Positions 25,483 to 39,764 of a stretch of DNA of 64,000 nucleotides are shown in pieces. A program made the position numbers and the translations under genes. The number at the start of each line of letters is the position of its first letter. Position 1 is the first letter of the stretch. The notes beneath the pieces are model-generated. The model did not search any database. It saw only the letters and a program-made list of their open reading frames with translations, and was not told the DNA's origin. The DNA lies in contig NZ_CP041151.1 of assembly GCF_006494715.1 (NCBI RefSeq), positions 744,001 through 808,000 of the forward strand, given 5' to 3'. This DNA comes from Shewanella sp. SNU WT4 (GTDB lineage: Bacteria; Pseudomonadota; Gammaproteobacteria; Enterobacterales; Shewanellaceae).

Positions 25483-26937
25483 CTATCTTTTAAAATTCCA
25501 TGGTAACAGGCTGTCGATATCCGGTGCTGGTTGGCACAGTTCATTAAGACAGGCCATGATGTAATCAAATGGTACTAAGCCATTGACCTTGGCCGTTTCT
25601 ACTATGCTGTAAAGCGTGGCACTGGCATTAGCCCCATTAGCTGTCTGACTGAATAACCAATTTTTTCGGCCAATCACAAACGGTTTTACTGCTCGCTCTG
25701 CACGATTGTTATCAATACTCAATCTGCCATCATCAACATAACGAATGAGTTTGTGCCATTGATTAGCCAGGTAATTAGCTGCCTCCATCAGTTTGGTATT
25801 ACCCACTAAATTGGGCTGGTTTTGCTCAAGCCATGCTTTTAGCTTGCCTAGGATAGGCAGGCTAGCCTCTTGTCTGGCAATGTACTTTTCATCTGTAGTT
25901 TTATCTTTGATGTGTGACTCTACACCGTACAATTTCTGGATAAGGCTTAATACCATATCCGCTTTGCCGGTTTTATTTTTGCCTTGCAGCTTTTTTGCCT
26001 CGATAAATTTACGACGAGCATGAGCCCAGCATCCCACTAAGGTTGCCTGTGTTTTTTCATAAGCTTGATATCCATCAAGATAATTGACCACGCAGGCGGC
26101 AGCCCGACTGTTATGGAAGTCGTAAAGCACAATATTAGGGATAGGATTATTCGGGGCTGGTGAATCTCGACCTGAGCAATAGACCCACATGTAGCTGTTC
26201 ACTTTATCGGATTTCACCACTTTTAATGGCGTTTCATCCGCAAACAACGTGGGCTGTTTTAACAGCTCTGTTTTAAGCCGTTCAACTAATGGTGCGAAGA
26301 GTGTGGCTGATTTGTCTATCCAGCTGCTCATTGTCTGGCGACTGAGCTCAATGCCATATTGCTTAAACATCGCTTCCTGGCGATAAAGCGGTAACCCGTA
26401 TTGGTATTTACTGGTGATAAGCTGACTGAGTAAACTGCTTGTAGCAATGCCTTTATTGATTGGCATTGCTGGCATTGAGGCTTGTTTAATCGGCGGTTGA
26501 GTCGAGGATTTATCACAGTGGCGGCAAGCGTATTTAGGCCTAATGTGCTCAATCACTTTGATTTGGGCTGGAATAAACTCAAGCTTTTCTGATTTATCCT
26601 CGCCCATTTTATGTAACTCACTGCCACAGCAATCACAGGTCTTATCTTTGATATCATGGATAACTTGCTCGCGAGGTAAGTCTTTTGGCAGTGGCTTACG
26701 CACAGGCTTTTTGCGGGTATAGCTAATGGTTTGTTGCTCGGCCTCAACGGCTTCAACAATCTCTTCTACTTCATTGAATAACTCGCCTTGCCCAACAAAG
26801 CCTTCAGCACTTTTGCCGAATTGTTTTTGTTGAGCCAAGCGCCAGCGCTCTTCCAAGGCTGCGATGAGTGCATCCTTCTGCGCTAACAGTTTTTCAAGTT
26901 CAGCAATGCGCTGTTTAAGGGAGAGTTCATTTTTCAT
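25483..26937 (-). CDS. tnpC: IS66 transposase TnpC (element B, 9-residue deletion form)
   Basis: 484 residues, otherwise about 98% like the element A protein. It lacks residues 292-300 of that protein, so the second catalytic Asp region reads NYLDGYQAYEK instead of NYLDGYQ...YLHVDGYQAYEK. An Asp-Gly-Tyr is retained, but its upstream context and spacing to Asp234 differ. Element C has the same deletion and also moved to its own site, so the short form was probably still mobile, alone or with help. Confidence 0.93.
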   Translation of the reverse strand: MKNELSLKQRIAELEKLLAQKDALIAALEERWRLAQQKQFGKSAEGFVGQGELFNEVEEIVEAVEAEQQTISYTRKKPVRKPLPKDLPREQVIHDIKDKTCDCCGSELHKMGEDKSEKLEFIPAQIKVIEHIRPKYACRHCDKSSTQPPIKQASMPAMPINKGIATSSLLSQLITSKYQYGLPLYRQEAMFKQYGIELSRQTMSSWIDKSATLFAPLVERLKTELLKQPTLFADETPLKVVKSDKVNSYMWVYCSGRDSPAPNNPIPNIVLYDFHNSRAAACVVNYLDGYQAYEKTQATLVGCWAHARRKFIEAKKLQGKNKTGKADMVLSLIQKLYGVESHIKDKTTDEKYIARQEASLPILGKLKAWLEQNQPNLVGNTKLMEAANYLANQWHKLIRYVDDGRLSIDNNRAERAVKPFVIGRKNWLFSQTANGANASATLYSIVETAKVNGLVPFDYIMACLNELCQPAPDIDSLLPWNFKR

Positions 26938-27017
26938 GACGCCTATGTTAAGGCATATCGAAAGGCTTTGTAGTGCTAATTGACCTTGTTTTGATGATCA
27001 TCAATTGATCGCAAATA

Positions 27018-27368
27018 TTAAAGTAGTTGCTTACCCGTCACATCAATTTTACTGTGGCCAATGACATCATAACCCCCTAATAACCAGTGTAATTGCTGCT
27101 CGGTTAATGTCATTGTGGGTGATATGAGTTTGGGCCATTTGAACTTATGCTTATCTAATCGCTTATACCACAGCGCAAAGCCAGTGTTATCCCAATAAAG
27201 TCATTTGAGTTTATCGTGGCCTTTATTGCAAAACACAAATAGTGCACCATTAAGGACGGACAGCTCTAGCTCTGCTTCGACTAAAGCCGCCAACCCGTTA
27301 ATTGATTTACGAAAATCGACAGCATCGGCACATAAATAGACGGAAGGCACATCAACAAACATCTTCAT
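27018..27368 (-). pseudogene. tnpB: IS66 tnpB with premature stop (element B)
   Basis: Collinear with the intact 116-codon tnpB of elements A and C, but codon 56 is TGA (complement of TCA at 27201-27203) where the others have TTA (Leu in KLKLLYWD). The product would be 55 residues. It starts with ATG overlapping the tnpA stop. Confidence 0.93.
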
Positions 27369-27709
27369 ACCATTAGCCCCTTAATGATGGTAAGGATATC
27401 TATTGTTGCTAAATCCGCTGAAAGAGTGAGTTGGCCAGTTCGCGTATTAAACAGCACTGGGTGTTGATGAGTTTGCGTGCAGACTTCAGTGGTGGTTTGT
27501 TTTAGTTGTATAAAGCGTGATTGAGTAGCGTGAGATGTTTGCTCTGACACGCTTGGCTGGTACTGTTGCTTACCCAGTAAAGCGCGCTGTTTATAATAGG
27601 TGGTAATCGAGACATTATGTTGCTGGCAAAATTCGATATTAGTGCCACTAAAAGTATTGCGTTGTAAAAGTAACTGTCGCCACTGCTGACTTGTTTTGTG
27701 AGTTGTCAT
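27365..27709 (-). CDS. tnpA: IS66 accessory protein TnpA (element B)
   Basis: 114 residues, nearly identical to the TnpA of elements A and C. ATG at 27707-27709 with GGAG upstream. It is intact although the following tnpB is broken. Confidence 0.87.
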   Translation of the reverse strand: MTTHKTSQQWRQLLLQRNTFSGTNIEFCQQHNVSITTYYKQRALLGKQQYQPSVSEQTSHATQSRFIQLKQTTTEVCTQTHQHPVLFNTRTGQLTLSADLATIDILTIIKGLMV

Positions 27710-27867
27710 CACCTGCTCCAAATTTATCAATGAGCAGATATTTTCAAATAATCAGATTAACGATGCGAGGTGTGGTTCGCTGGACGGTTACGAACTAAAT
27801 ATGTGATCTAATTAGTGCCTCCACTATGAATAGGTACCTATATGTCTATTACAGAGTTAGAGCGCTT

Positions 27868-29254
27868 CATAGACTGAACCTTAAGCATTAAGCTGTTCAT
27901 AAATTCCATCTAACGTTATGTCTTTCTTAGATTTTCTCTGTTGTGCTTTTGGGGCGTTCTTCGTTATATAACGGATCGCCCAATCAATCTTATCTATTAT
28001 TTCTGACCATGATTTGTGGCTAATGCACTCAAATATGGGCAGCAGCCACACATCAACATTCTTTGCAGCCTTGAATAACGAAACTGAAGGCATTATCTGC
28101 AGTGCCGTACTGCGTCTAATGCACAATGCCAATAAACTGGCCCAGACTAAGCCATCAACGATGGCTTTTTGTGCTGTAGCAAATCGCTGCCAGTTAGTAT
28201 GAGATTTCAACTCTTTAAACATCAGCTCTATCTGCCAGCGACAGCGATAAATTGCCATAATATCATCTGCAGAGTAGGTTTCTCGTGGCAGATTAGTAAG
28301 CCAAATGCAAAATCGTTGTTCTTCGGCAAACCAGCGTCTTATTACCCGAAATGTCTGATTGCCTCTACAAACCGCCAAATCAAGCACCTCTGTCCGATTG
28401 GTGCGGCGCGTAATCTCTTTGAGTTTTTTGCCTGCCAACTTAGTCAGTGTTCGACCTTTACAGTTCCTCGCTTCGATGACCGTCGGGTTGAGGGATTTGG
28501 CTCCCCGAAAAATGTAGAACCCTCCATGCCGCTCAAGCTCGGCAAAGTAATCAAAGTCTGGGTAACCTGCATCTGCTAGCAGCAATTTGTTGTCCATCGT
28601 TGCTGGTTTAGGAAGATAATCTCTCTCCGAAGCCGTGTCGGCACTAATCGTCATTGCAGTAGGACTAAAGGTTTTGAGAGACATGGTCATATGGCACTCT
28701 ATCGCTGCAGGGTTACGCTTAAAGCGGCTTGGATAAACAGATGCCAACTGCCTATGAACGTGAAAAGAACTACCATCTTGGAGCAACACATCATTAAAAC
28801 AAGACATCTTATCGGGTAATTGAGCACATTGCTGCCGGGCAAATTGTGCGATAGCAAACTGTACTAACTGACGCATGAATAGAGGAAAAGCTTCTTTTCT
28901 GAGCTGATTGTGAAAAGGTTTGTAAGCCACATTATCCATTTCGGTCAGACACATCCCGTTGAACTGCCTGAGCAGATCGGCAATTGAAGTACAATTCCCC
29001 TTACTGAGCGCCGAAATCAGACTGAGTACAAGTTGTTCGGGCAAAATCGCTCGACATCGTTTCATGAGGCCAATATTTTTTGCCGTTTTTTGAAGAAAGT
29101 GAGCGCTAAAGAATTGCATAAACTGCTTTTTAAGAGAGATAATCAACACTGGCCTTTTTGTGTTTGATGGTTTGTTTGGCGACAATTATCAGATCACAAA
29201 TAAGGCCATTTTTCTATCTAAATAAAAGCGTTAACTCTTAAGATCCTGTCTATG
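27868..29254 (-). mobile_element. IS4-family element (1387 bp)
   Basis: The imperfect terminal repeats begin CATAGACTGAACC (left) and CATAGACAGGATC (right, inverted). A 9-bp target duplication AGAGCGCTT flanks it (27859-27867 and 29255-29263). It lies inside the IS630 element 2 transposase, after its eighth codon. Confidence 0.92.
27881..29185 (-). CDS. IS4-family transposase
   Basis: 434 residues with the IS4 YREK signature Y-(2)-R-(3)-E-(6)-K in YRCRWQIELMFKELK. A catalytic Asp is in LLLADAGYPDFDYF and an earlier one in the DGSSFHVHR region. The frame opens with TTG at 29183-29185. A later ATG (29117-29119) would shorten it by 22 residues, but the longer form fits the family size better. 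No internal stops, so it is probably functional. Confidence 0.9.
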   Translation of the reverse strand: MSPNKPSNTKRPVLIISLKKQFMQFFSAHFLQKTAKNIGLMKRCRAILPEQLVLSLISALSKGNCTSIADLLRQFNGMCLTEMDNVAYKPFHNQLRKEAFPLFMRQLVQFAIAQFARQQCAQLPDKMSCFNDVLLQDGSSFHVHRQLASVYPSRFKRNPAAIECHMTMSLKTFSPTAMTISADTASERDYLPKPATMDNKLLLADAGYPDFDYFAELERHGGFYIFRGAKSLNPTVIEARNCKGRTLTKLAGKKLKEITRRTNRTEVLDLAVCRGNQTFRVIRRWFAEEQRFCIWLTNLPRETYSADDIMAIYRCRWQIELMFKELKSHTNWQRFATAQKAIVDGLVWASLLALCIRRSTALQIMPSVSLFKAAKNVDVWLLPIFECISHKSWSEIIDKIDWAIRYITKNAPKAQQRKSKKDITLDGIYEQLNA

Positions 29255-29306
29255 AGAGCGCTTAGCAAAAAAGGAAAAACGCACTCGCATTAAAGTTCGT
29301 TATCTT

Positions 29307-29334
29307 GCCATCTGCCATCTGCCATCTGCCATCT
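29307..29334 (+). repeat. 7-bp tandem repeat, 4 x GCCATCT
   Basis: Four perfect copies. By alignment with IS630 element 1 three copies are extra (21 bp), adding seven residues (LPSAICH) in frame inside the transposase helix-turn-helix region. Confidence 0.93.
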
Positions 29335-29842
29335 GTCATTTTCTTGAAGGCAAATCAAGAACAGAGATCGCAAGGTACCTAAGGGTTGCTAGAGGAAGTG
29401 TCAATAAGTGGGTCAGCCTCTACTTGACGAACGGAATTGATGGTTTAAAGGATAAGCCTAATCCAGGTCACCCATCTAGGTTAACCCCACAACAATTAGA
29501 AATGGTCGCTAGTTTTGTAAAGGAAAGAAGTGTTGCTAGTCATGGTGGACGACTACAGGCAAAAGAAGTTGGTGAGTTTATACAGGCTCAATTTGGTGTT
29601 GAATATGAAGGTAGAAATGTCTATAAGCTACTTCATCAATTAGGATTTTCTTGGATAACAAGCCGCTCCAAGCATCCTAAACAAAATGAAGAGGCTCAAC
29701 GCCTTTTTAAAAACCTTCCATATGGAAACGATCCTTAACACCCCTGGCCACTTAGCGCTTGATCGGATCGATGTATGGTTTCAAGATGAAGCCAGATTTG
29801 GCCAACAAAATACGACAACTCGTGTTTGGGCGATAAAATGCT

Positions 29843-29920
29843 CAAGACCAAGACCAAGACCAAGACCAAGACCAAGAGCAAGAGCAAGAGCAAGAGCAAG
29901 AGCAAGAGCAAGAGCAAGAG
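29843..29920 (+). repeat. hexanucleotide repeat, 5 x CAAGAC then 8 x CAAGAG
   Basis: 78 bp. In the transposase frame it encodes five Arg-Pro and eight Arg-Ala pairs, where element 1 has only SRPRAVK at this place. The expansion is about 11 units (66 bp) and keeps the frame. The antisense reads as poly-Leu/Val, which is a shadow. Confidence 0.95.
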
Positions 29921-30366
29921 CAATTAAGCAACAACAATTCGAATACGCCTACCTATTCGGTGCAGTCTGCCCCAGCAACGGTAAAACTGAAGCCCTAATC
30001 ACACCATGTAGTAATAAAGATGTGATGATTGAGCATTTGTCATTGATCTCTCAAGCTACTCCTTCAGGGCGACATGCTGTGGTTATTATGGATGGTGCAG
30101 GTTGGCACCAACAGTATTTAGCAGACGAGTTCGATAATCTCACCATCATCAAATTGCCACCGTATTCACCTGAGCTCCATCCTGTCGAGCAAGTATGGCA
30201 ATGGATGAGACAAAATGAACTAGCCAACCGTTGTTTTGATGGATACGAGGATATAGTGAATCAATGTACTAAAGCATGGAATCGTTTTAGAAGCGAGCCA
30301 AGCCGAGTAATTAAAATGTGCCATAGATGTTGGATTAATCTGGTCAATTAATTAATTCAATTGGTA

Positions 30367-30820
30367 TAAACATCTTTCTCTTATCAATTCTTATGGGATG
30401 GACTGTTTGGCAGCAACACTGCCACCAAAATTAGGTTAAATGTTCACTCAGCGATAAGTTTAATTGTCATTGCGATGATTGACTCTTGCCACAAAACGCT
30501 GACTCAGAGCCGATGAAAATTATGTAAGGTTTCCATTGGGTTCACTTTGAAGTGTTTTTTGTGCCAAAGAAAGCTTGGTTAGAGTTTTTTATTGCGCGAT
30601 AAGTGAATTATGGTGCTTTTTGATGATGGTGGCTTAGCGAAAACCAAAGGGATTAGCCCTTTCACTGGGGAAGTTCGTCATGGATAACCTTGATAGAGCG
30701 AGAGATCCGCGAGGTCCAGCCTACTGAATTTATGAATGCGCTGTGGGTAACTCTGGGGGTAAGTTGTGCGCGTCATGGTCGTAAGTTGAGTGTAAATAAA
30801 TAATGACACTTTATGGCGAA
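30367..30820. other. non-coding flank upstream of rrn operon 2
   Basis: No credible gene. A short hairpin-like GGGATTAGCCCTTTC is seen near 30650. From about 30745 it resembles the region upstream of operon 1 (ACTCTGGGGGTAA and AGTGTAAATAAATAATGAC). Unit 2 repeats it at 44649-45102. Confidence 0.7.
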
Positions 30821-30826
30821 AAGCGC

Positions 30827-31022
30827 TTGCACAATAGCGAACACTCCCTATAATGCAGCCCATCGACACGAGATGGCGCGGCAACGCAGCCGATAGTGAC
30901 GACTTACTGACTACTTAAGGTATTCAGAAGTGGCGACAAGTTGTTGAATAAAACACTTGACGCACAACAGGAAATGCGTAGAATACGCATCCCTAGCCCG
31001 TAGCGGCAACGTTCTTTAACAA
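30827..31022 (+). promoter_or_regulatory. rrn operon 2 promoters P1, P2 and boxA
   Basis: P1: TTGCAC (30827-30832), 16 bp, TATAAT (30849-30854). P2: TTGACG (30957-30962), 16 bp, TAGAAT (30979-30984). boxA-like CGTTCTTTAACAA near 31010-31022. These sequences match operon 3, not operon 1. Confidence 0.75.
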
Positions 31023-31196
31023 GTAGAAGACAAGCAAATCTGTGTGGACATTCACAGTAGTTGATAAATCGACAACGATTTAACACGTCTCGCAAGAGAC
31101 TTCAACGAACGATGTCCGCATAACATGCAAATTTGATGATTTATCATCGAATCGACAGAATTCATTGAGCAGGACTTTCGGGTCCGAACAAAACTT

Positions 31197-32742
<1,546 letters not shown>

Positions 32743-33041
32743 CCTATGCGATTTAGAATTACTGTTGAGTGTTCACACAGATTGCCTTGTCTTGTTGACG
32801 AGCAAAACATTACCTTCCTTTGAAGGGATGTCGTTCTTTAAAAATTTGGAAAGCTGATAGTAGAACTTAGTGCGCGAGCATTAGGTGATACAAAATTGAG
32901 TTCTCAAAATACTTTAATCAAGTGTTTTGGATATTCTTTAACTTCAGAAATGAAGTAAATCAAGGCGTTCTTTTGCGAAAGCAAGAGACAGTAAAACCAG
33001 CTAGTTGCAATACGCTCAAGTGAAACTCATTTGGGTTGTAT

Positions 33042-35934
<2,893 letters not shown>

Positions 35935-36033
35935 CAACCCAGATGGGTTTTACTGAACAAGCCTGATAAAGAATCGAAAAATACTTGATTGAAGATTGAG
36001 TACTCAATAATTAGCTTTCCGAATTTCCAAATT

Positions 36034-36153
36034 TGTCTGGAGACCATAGCACTGTGGCACCACCTGATCCCATTCCGAACTCAGAAGTGAAACGCAGTCG
36101 CGCCGATGGTAGTGTGGGGTTTCCCCATGCGAGAGTAGGTCATCTCCAGGCGC
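36034..36153 (+). rRNA. rrf: 5S ribosomal RNA, operon 2
   Basis: 120 nt, same as operon 1. The 23S-5S spacer is the operon 1 type, without a tRNA. Confidence 0.95.
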
Positions 36154-36177
36154 CTAATTTCTCGCAAGAGAGTCGAT

Positions 36178-36208
36178 AAAGCCCGTTGCTCACGCAACGG
36201 GCTTTTTT
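36178..36208 (+). terminator. rrn operon 2 terminator
   Basis: Same hairpin and T-run as after operon 1. Confidence 0.92.
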
Positions 36209-36279
36209 CGTTTAGATTTTTGATTAGCTTACACTCATAACGTCTGATACCAATCCGGTAAGCGTCTGGGCAACTACAC

Positions 36280-37761
36280 CTATCTTTTAAAGTTCCATGG
36301 TAACAGGCTGTCGATATCCGGTGCTGGTTGGCACAGTTCATTAAGACAAGCCATGATGTAATCAAATGGTACTAAGCCATTGACCTTTGCCGTTTCGACA
36401 ATACTGTAAAGCGTGGCACTGGCATGGGCCCCATTAGCTGTCTGACTGAATAACCAATTTTTTCGGCCAATCACAAACGGTTTTACGGCTCGCTCTGCAC
36501 GATTGTTATCAATACTCAGCCTGCCATCATCAACATAACGAATGAGTTTGTGCCATTGATTAGCCAGGTAATTAGCTGCCTCCATCAGTTTGGTATTACC
36601 CACTAAATTGGGCTGGTTTTGCTCAAGCCATGCTTTTAGCTTGCCTAGGATAGGCAGGCTAGCCTCTTGTCTGGCAATGTACTTTTCATCAGGACTTTTA
36701 TCGTTGATGCGTGACTCTACACCGTACAGTTTTTGGATAAGGCTTAATACCATATCCGCTTTGCCGGTTTTATTTTTGCCTTGCAGCTTTTTTGCCTCGA
36801 TAAATTTACGACGAGCGTGTGCCCAGCATCCCACTAGGGTTGCCTGTGTTTTTTCATAAGCTTGATATCCATCTACGTGCAAATAGCCTTGATATCCATC
36901 AAGATAATTGACCACGCAGGCGGCAGCCCGACTGTTATGGAAGTCGTAAAGCACAATATTAGGGATAGGATTATTCGGGGCTGGTGAATCTCGACCTGAG
37001 CAATAGACCCACATGTAGCTGTTTACTTTATCGGATTTCACCACTTTTAATGGCGTTTCATCCGCAAACAACGTGGGCTGTTTTAACAACTCTGTTTTAA
37101 GCCGTTCAACTAATGGTGCGAAGAGGGTGGCTGATTTGTCTATCCAGCTGCTCATTGTCTGGCGACTGAGCTCAATGCCATATTGCTTAAACATCGCTTC
37201 CTGGCGATAAAGCGGTAACCCGTATTGATATTTACTGGTGATAAGCTGACTGAGTAAACTGCTTGTAGCAATGCCTTTATTGATTGGCATCGCTGGCATT
37301 GAGGCTTGTTTAATCGGCGTTTGAGTCGAGGATTTATCACAGTGGCGGCAAGCGTATTTAGGCCTAATGTGCTCAATCACTTTGATTTTGGCTGGAATAA
37401 ACTCAAGCTTTTCTGATTTATCCTCGCCCATTTTATGTAACTCACCGCCACAGCAATCACAGGTCTTATCGGTGATATCATGGATAACTTGCTCGCGAGG
37501 TAAGTCTTTTGGCAGTGGCTTACGCACAGGCTTTTTGCGGGTATAGCTAATGGTTTGTTGCTCGGCCTCAATGGCTTCAACAATCTCTTCCACTTCATTG
37601 AATAACTCGCCTTGCCCAACAAAGCCTTCAGCACTTTTGCCGAATTGTTTTTGTTGAGCCAAGCGCCAGCGCTCTTCCAAGGCTGCGATGAGTGCATCCT
37701 TCTGCGCTAACAGTTTTTCAAGTTCAGCAATGCGCTGTGTAAGGGCGAGTTCATTTTTCAT
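36280..37761 (-). CDS. tnpC: IS66 transposase TnpC (element A, unit 2 copy)
   Basis: Protein identical to the 493-residue product of 21998-23479, including the complete catalytic segment. Confidence 0.94.
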   Translation of the reverse strand: MKNELALTQRIAELEKLLAQKDALIAALEERWRLAQQKQFGKSAEGFVGQGELFNEVEEIVEAIEAEQQTISYTRKKPVRKPLPKDLPREQVIHDITDKTCDCCGGELHKMGEDKSEKLEFIPAKIKVIEHIRPKYACRHCDKSSTQTPIKQASMPAMPINKGIATSSLLSQLITSKYQYGLPLYRQEAMFKQYGIELSRQTMSSWIDKSATLFAPLVERLKTELLKQPTLFADETPLKVVKSDKVNSYMWVYCSGRDSPAPNNPIPNIVLYDFHNSRAAACVVNYLDGYQGYLHVDGYQAYEKTQATLVGCWAHARRKFIEAKKLQGKNKTGKADMVLSLIQKLYGVESRINDKSPDEKYIARQEASLPILGKLKAWLEQNQPNLVGNTKLMEAANYLANQWHKLIRYVDDGRLSIDNNRAERAVKPFVIGRKNWLFSQTANGAHASATLYSIVETAKVNGLVPFDYIMACLNELCQPAPDIDSLLPWNFKR

Positions 37762-37841
37762 GACGCCTATGTTAAGGCATATCGAAAGGCTTTGTAGTGC
37801 TAATTGACCTTGTTTTGATGATCATCAATTGATCGCAAATA

Positions 37842-38192
37842 TTAAAGTAGTTGCTTACCCGTCACATCAATTTTACTGTGGCCAATGACATCATAACCCC
37901 CTAATAACCAGTGTAATTGCTGCTCGGTTAATGTCATTGTGGGTGACATGAGTTTGGGCCATTTGAACTTATGCTTATCTAATCGCTTATACCACAGCGC
38001 AAAGCCAGTGTTATCCCAATAAAGTAATTTGAGTTTGTCACGGCCTTTATTACAAAATACAAATAGCGCACCACTGAGCACCGGTAGTTCAAGCTCGGCT
38101 TCGACTAAGGCGGCTAATCCATTAATCGATTTACGAAAATCGACAGCATCGGCACATAAATAGACGGAAGGCACATCAACAAACATCCTCAT
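37842..38192 (-). CDS. tnpB: IS66 accessory protein TnpB (element A, unit 2 copy)
   Basis: 116 residues, identical to the product of 23560-23910. Start overlaps the tnpA stop. Confidence 0.93.
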   Translation of the reverse strand: MRMFVDVPSVYLCADAVDFRKSINGLAALVEAELELPVLSGALFVFCNKGRDKLKLLYWDNTGFALWYKRLDKHKFKWPKLMSPTMTLTEQQLHWLLGGYDVIGHSKIDVTGKQLL

Positions 38193-38533
38193 GCCATTAG
38201 CCCCTTAATGATGGTAAGGATATCCGTTGTTGCTAAATCCGCTGAAAGAGTGAGTTGGCCAGTTCGGGTATCAAACAGCACTGGGTGTTGATGAGTTTGC
38301 GTGCAGACTTCAGTGGTGGTTTGTTTTAGTTGTATAAAGCGTGATTGAGTAACGTGAGATGTTTGCTCTGACACGCTTGGCTGGTACTGTTGCTTACCCA
38401 GTAAAGCGCGCTGTTTATAATAGGTGGTAATCGAGACATTATGTTGCTGGCAAAATTCGATATTAGTGCCACTAAAAGTATTGCGTTGTAAAAGTAACTG
38501 TCGCCACTGCTGACTTGTTTTGTGAGTTGTCAT
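38189..38533 (-). CDS. tnpA: IS66 accessory protein TnpA (element A, unit 2 copy)
   Basis: 114 residues, identical to the product of 23907-24251. Confidence 0.87.
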   Translation of the reverse strand: MTTHKTSQQWRQLLLQRNTFSGTNIEFCQQHNVSITTYYKQRALLGKQQYQPSVSEQTSHVTQSRFIQLKQTTTEVCTQTHQHPVLFDTRTGQLTLSADLATTDILTIIKGLMA

Positions 38534-38672
38534 CACCTGCTCCAAATTTATCAATGAGCAGATATTTTCAAATAATCAGATTAACGATGCGAGGTGTGGT
38601 TCGCTGGACGGTTACCCAATCCGTACTAAATTGTGATCTAATACACTCATCATTTTCAACTCATTCTATTCT

Positions 38673-39711
38673 GTGAAAAATTACACCTCTGTTGAACTCG
38701 TTAGATTATCAAAGTCAGAAAAAGACGCCCGCATGCGTATTCGCATTTTGGCTGTTTCTTGCTTCTTGGAATGTCACAATCGTGCTCAAGTTGCTCGGCA
38801 ACTCAAGGTTAGTCGTCGCAGTGTCAATGAATGGGTTAAAAAGTACTTAGATTCTGGCATTGATGGTTTGAAAGCCAATATGAGATCGACAAATGCGAGT
38901 AAACTTAGCGAACAGCAAAAGCGGACTCTTTATCAATATATAGACGATTTAAGTCGCTCAGAATTAGGTGGACGATTAACGGGCGTCGATATTCAATCCT
39001 ATATAGAACAGCAGTTTGGTATCCATTACCATCTAAACCATGTATATAAAATATTGAAAAGTATAGGTTTAAGCTGGATTACCAGTCGTTCTAAGCACCC
39101 CAAACAATCCTTAGAAGCTCAAGCTGAATTTAAAAAAACTCATTTCTAAAACGATCGCAACGATCCCTGTTTATATTTCTTTAGATAGTGTCGATATTTG
39201 GTTTCAAGATGAAGCGCGATTTGGTCAGCAGAATACAACGACCAAACTGTGGGCAACAAAAGGCTCTCGCCCCAGAGCGGTAAAGCAGCAACAATTTGAA
39301 TATGCTTATCTGTTTGGGGCTGTTTGCCCATCAACGGGGGCAACTGAAGCGTTGGTCACTCCCTTTGTTAACCGGGAGGCGATGAGGCAACACTTGAAGC
39401 AAATTTCAGAAGCAACCCACTCGGATAGGTATGCTCTTGTTATCATCGATGGCGCGGGGTGGCATACAGACGATATAGCCAAAGACTTTGATAATTTATC
39501 AGTTCTCAAATTACCTCCCTATTCTCCAGAGCTAAATCCAATAGAGCAGGTATGGCAATGGCTAAGACAACACTGTTTAGCCAATAGATGTTTTGAAGGC
39601 TATAACGATATCGTTGAGCAGTGTTGCAGTGCTTGGAATACATTTATTCAGTGCAAGGACAGAGTAAAAAGTTTGTGTACAAGAGACTGGGCCAAAGTGG
39701 GCAATATTTAA
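38673..39711 (+). CDS. IS630 transposase, two frames (element 1, unit 2 copy)
   Basis: Same two-frame gene as 24391-25429. First frame to 39149, DDE frame to 39711, frame change at the run of seven A. Confidence 0.8.
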
Positions 39712-39764
39712 TGCGGATTGGTATGATACCAATTGAACTAAAGTAAGCGTCTGGGCAACTACAC

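Larger units (their letters stand above)
25461..27791 (-). mobile_element. IS66-family element B (2331 bp)
   Basis: Same inverted ends as element A and an exact 8-bp target duplication GAACTAAA (25453-25460 and 27792-27799). It is 27 bp shorter than element A because of a deletion in tnpC, and tnpB has a stop mutation. Confidence 0.95.
29255..30351 (+). pseudogene. IS630 transposase, disrupted by IS4 (element 2)
   Basis: The original gene began with ATG at 27842 (ATG TCT ATT ACA GAG TTA GAG CGC TT) and was split there by the IS4 element. It continues here as the helix-turn-helix half to 29738 and the DDE half to 30351 (FQDEARFGQQ, VIMDGAGWH, LPPYSPELHPVEQVW). The two halves again lie in frames offset by +1, changing near CTTTTTAAAAACC (29702-29714). 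Two tandem-repeat expansions, both multiples of three, sit at 29307-29334 and 29843-29920. With the IS4 in place no full-length protein can form. Confidence 0.85.
25445..30366 (+). mobile_element. IS630-family element 2 (interrupted twice)
   Basis: Flanked by TA (25445-25446 and 30365-30366), with ends TACCAATTGAA... and ...TTCAATTGGTA. It is only 3 bp from the right TA of element 1. IS66 element B sits 6 bp inside its left end and an IS4-family element sits inside the first codons of its transposase. It is a distinct lineage from element 1 (related proteins, different ends). Confidence 0.87.
36258..38615 (-). mobile_element. IS66-family element A, unit 2 copy
   Basis: Duplicate of 21976-24333, with the same target duplication CCAATCCG, showing passive duplication. 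Confidence 0.95.
36248..39723 (+). mobile_element. IS630-family element 1, unit 2 copy (interrupted)
   Basis: Duplicate of the element at 21966-25441, with the same TA borders and the same IS66 interruption. It was copied with the unit, not by transposition. Confidence 0.88.

Noticed and set aside
29301..29340. Short tandem repeats as a possible CRISPR or iteron array
   Set aside because: The 7-bp units are contiguous with no spacers and sit inside a transposase gene.
29735..29923. Poly-leucine/valine frame of 62 codons on the minus strand (repeated at 44017-44205)
   Set aside because: It is the antisense of the CAAGAC/CAAGAG repeat inside the IS630 transposase.
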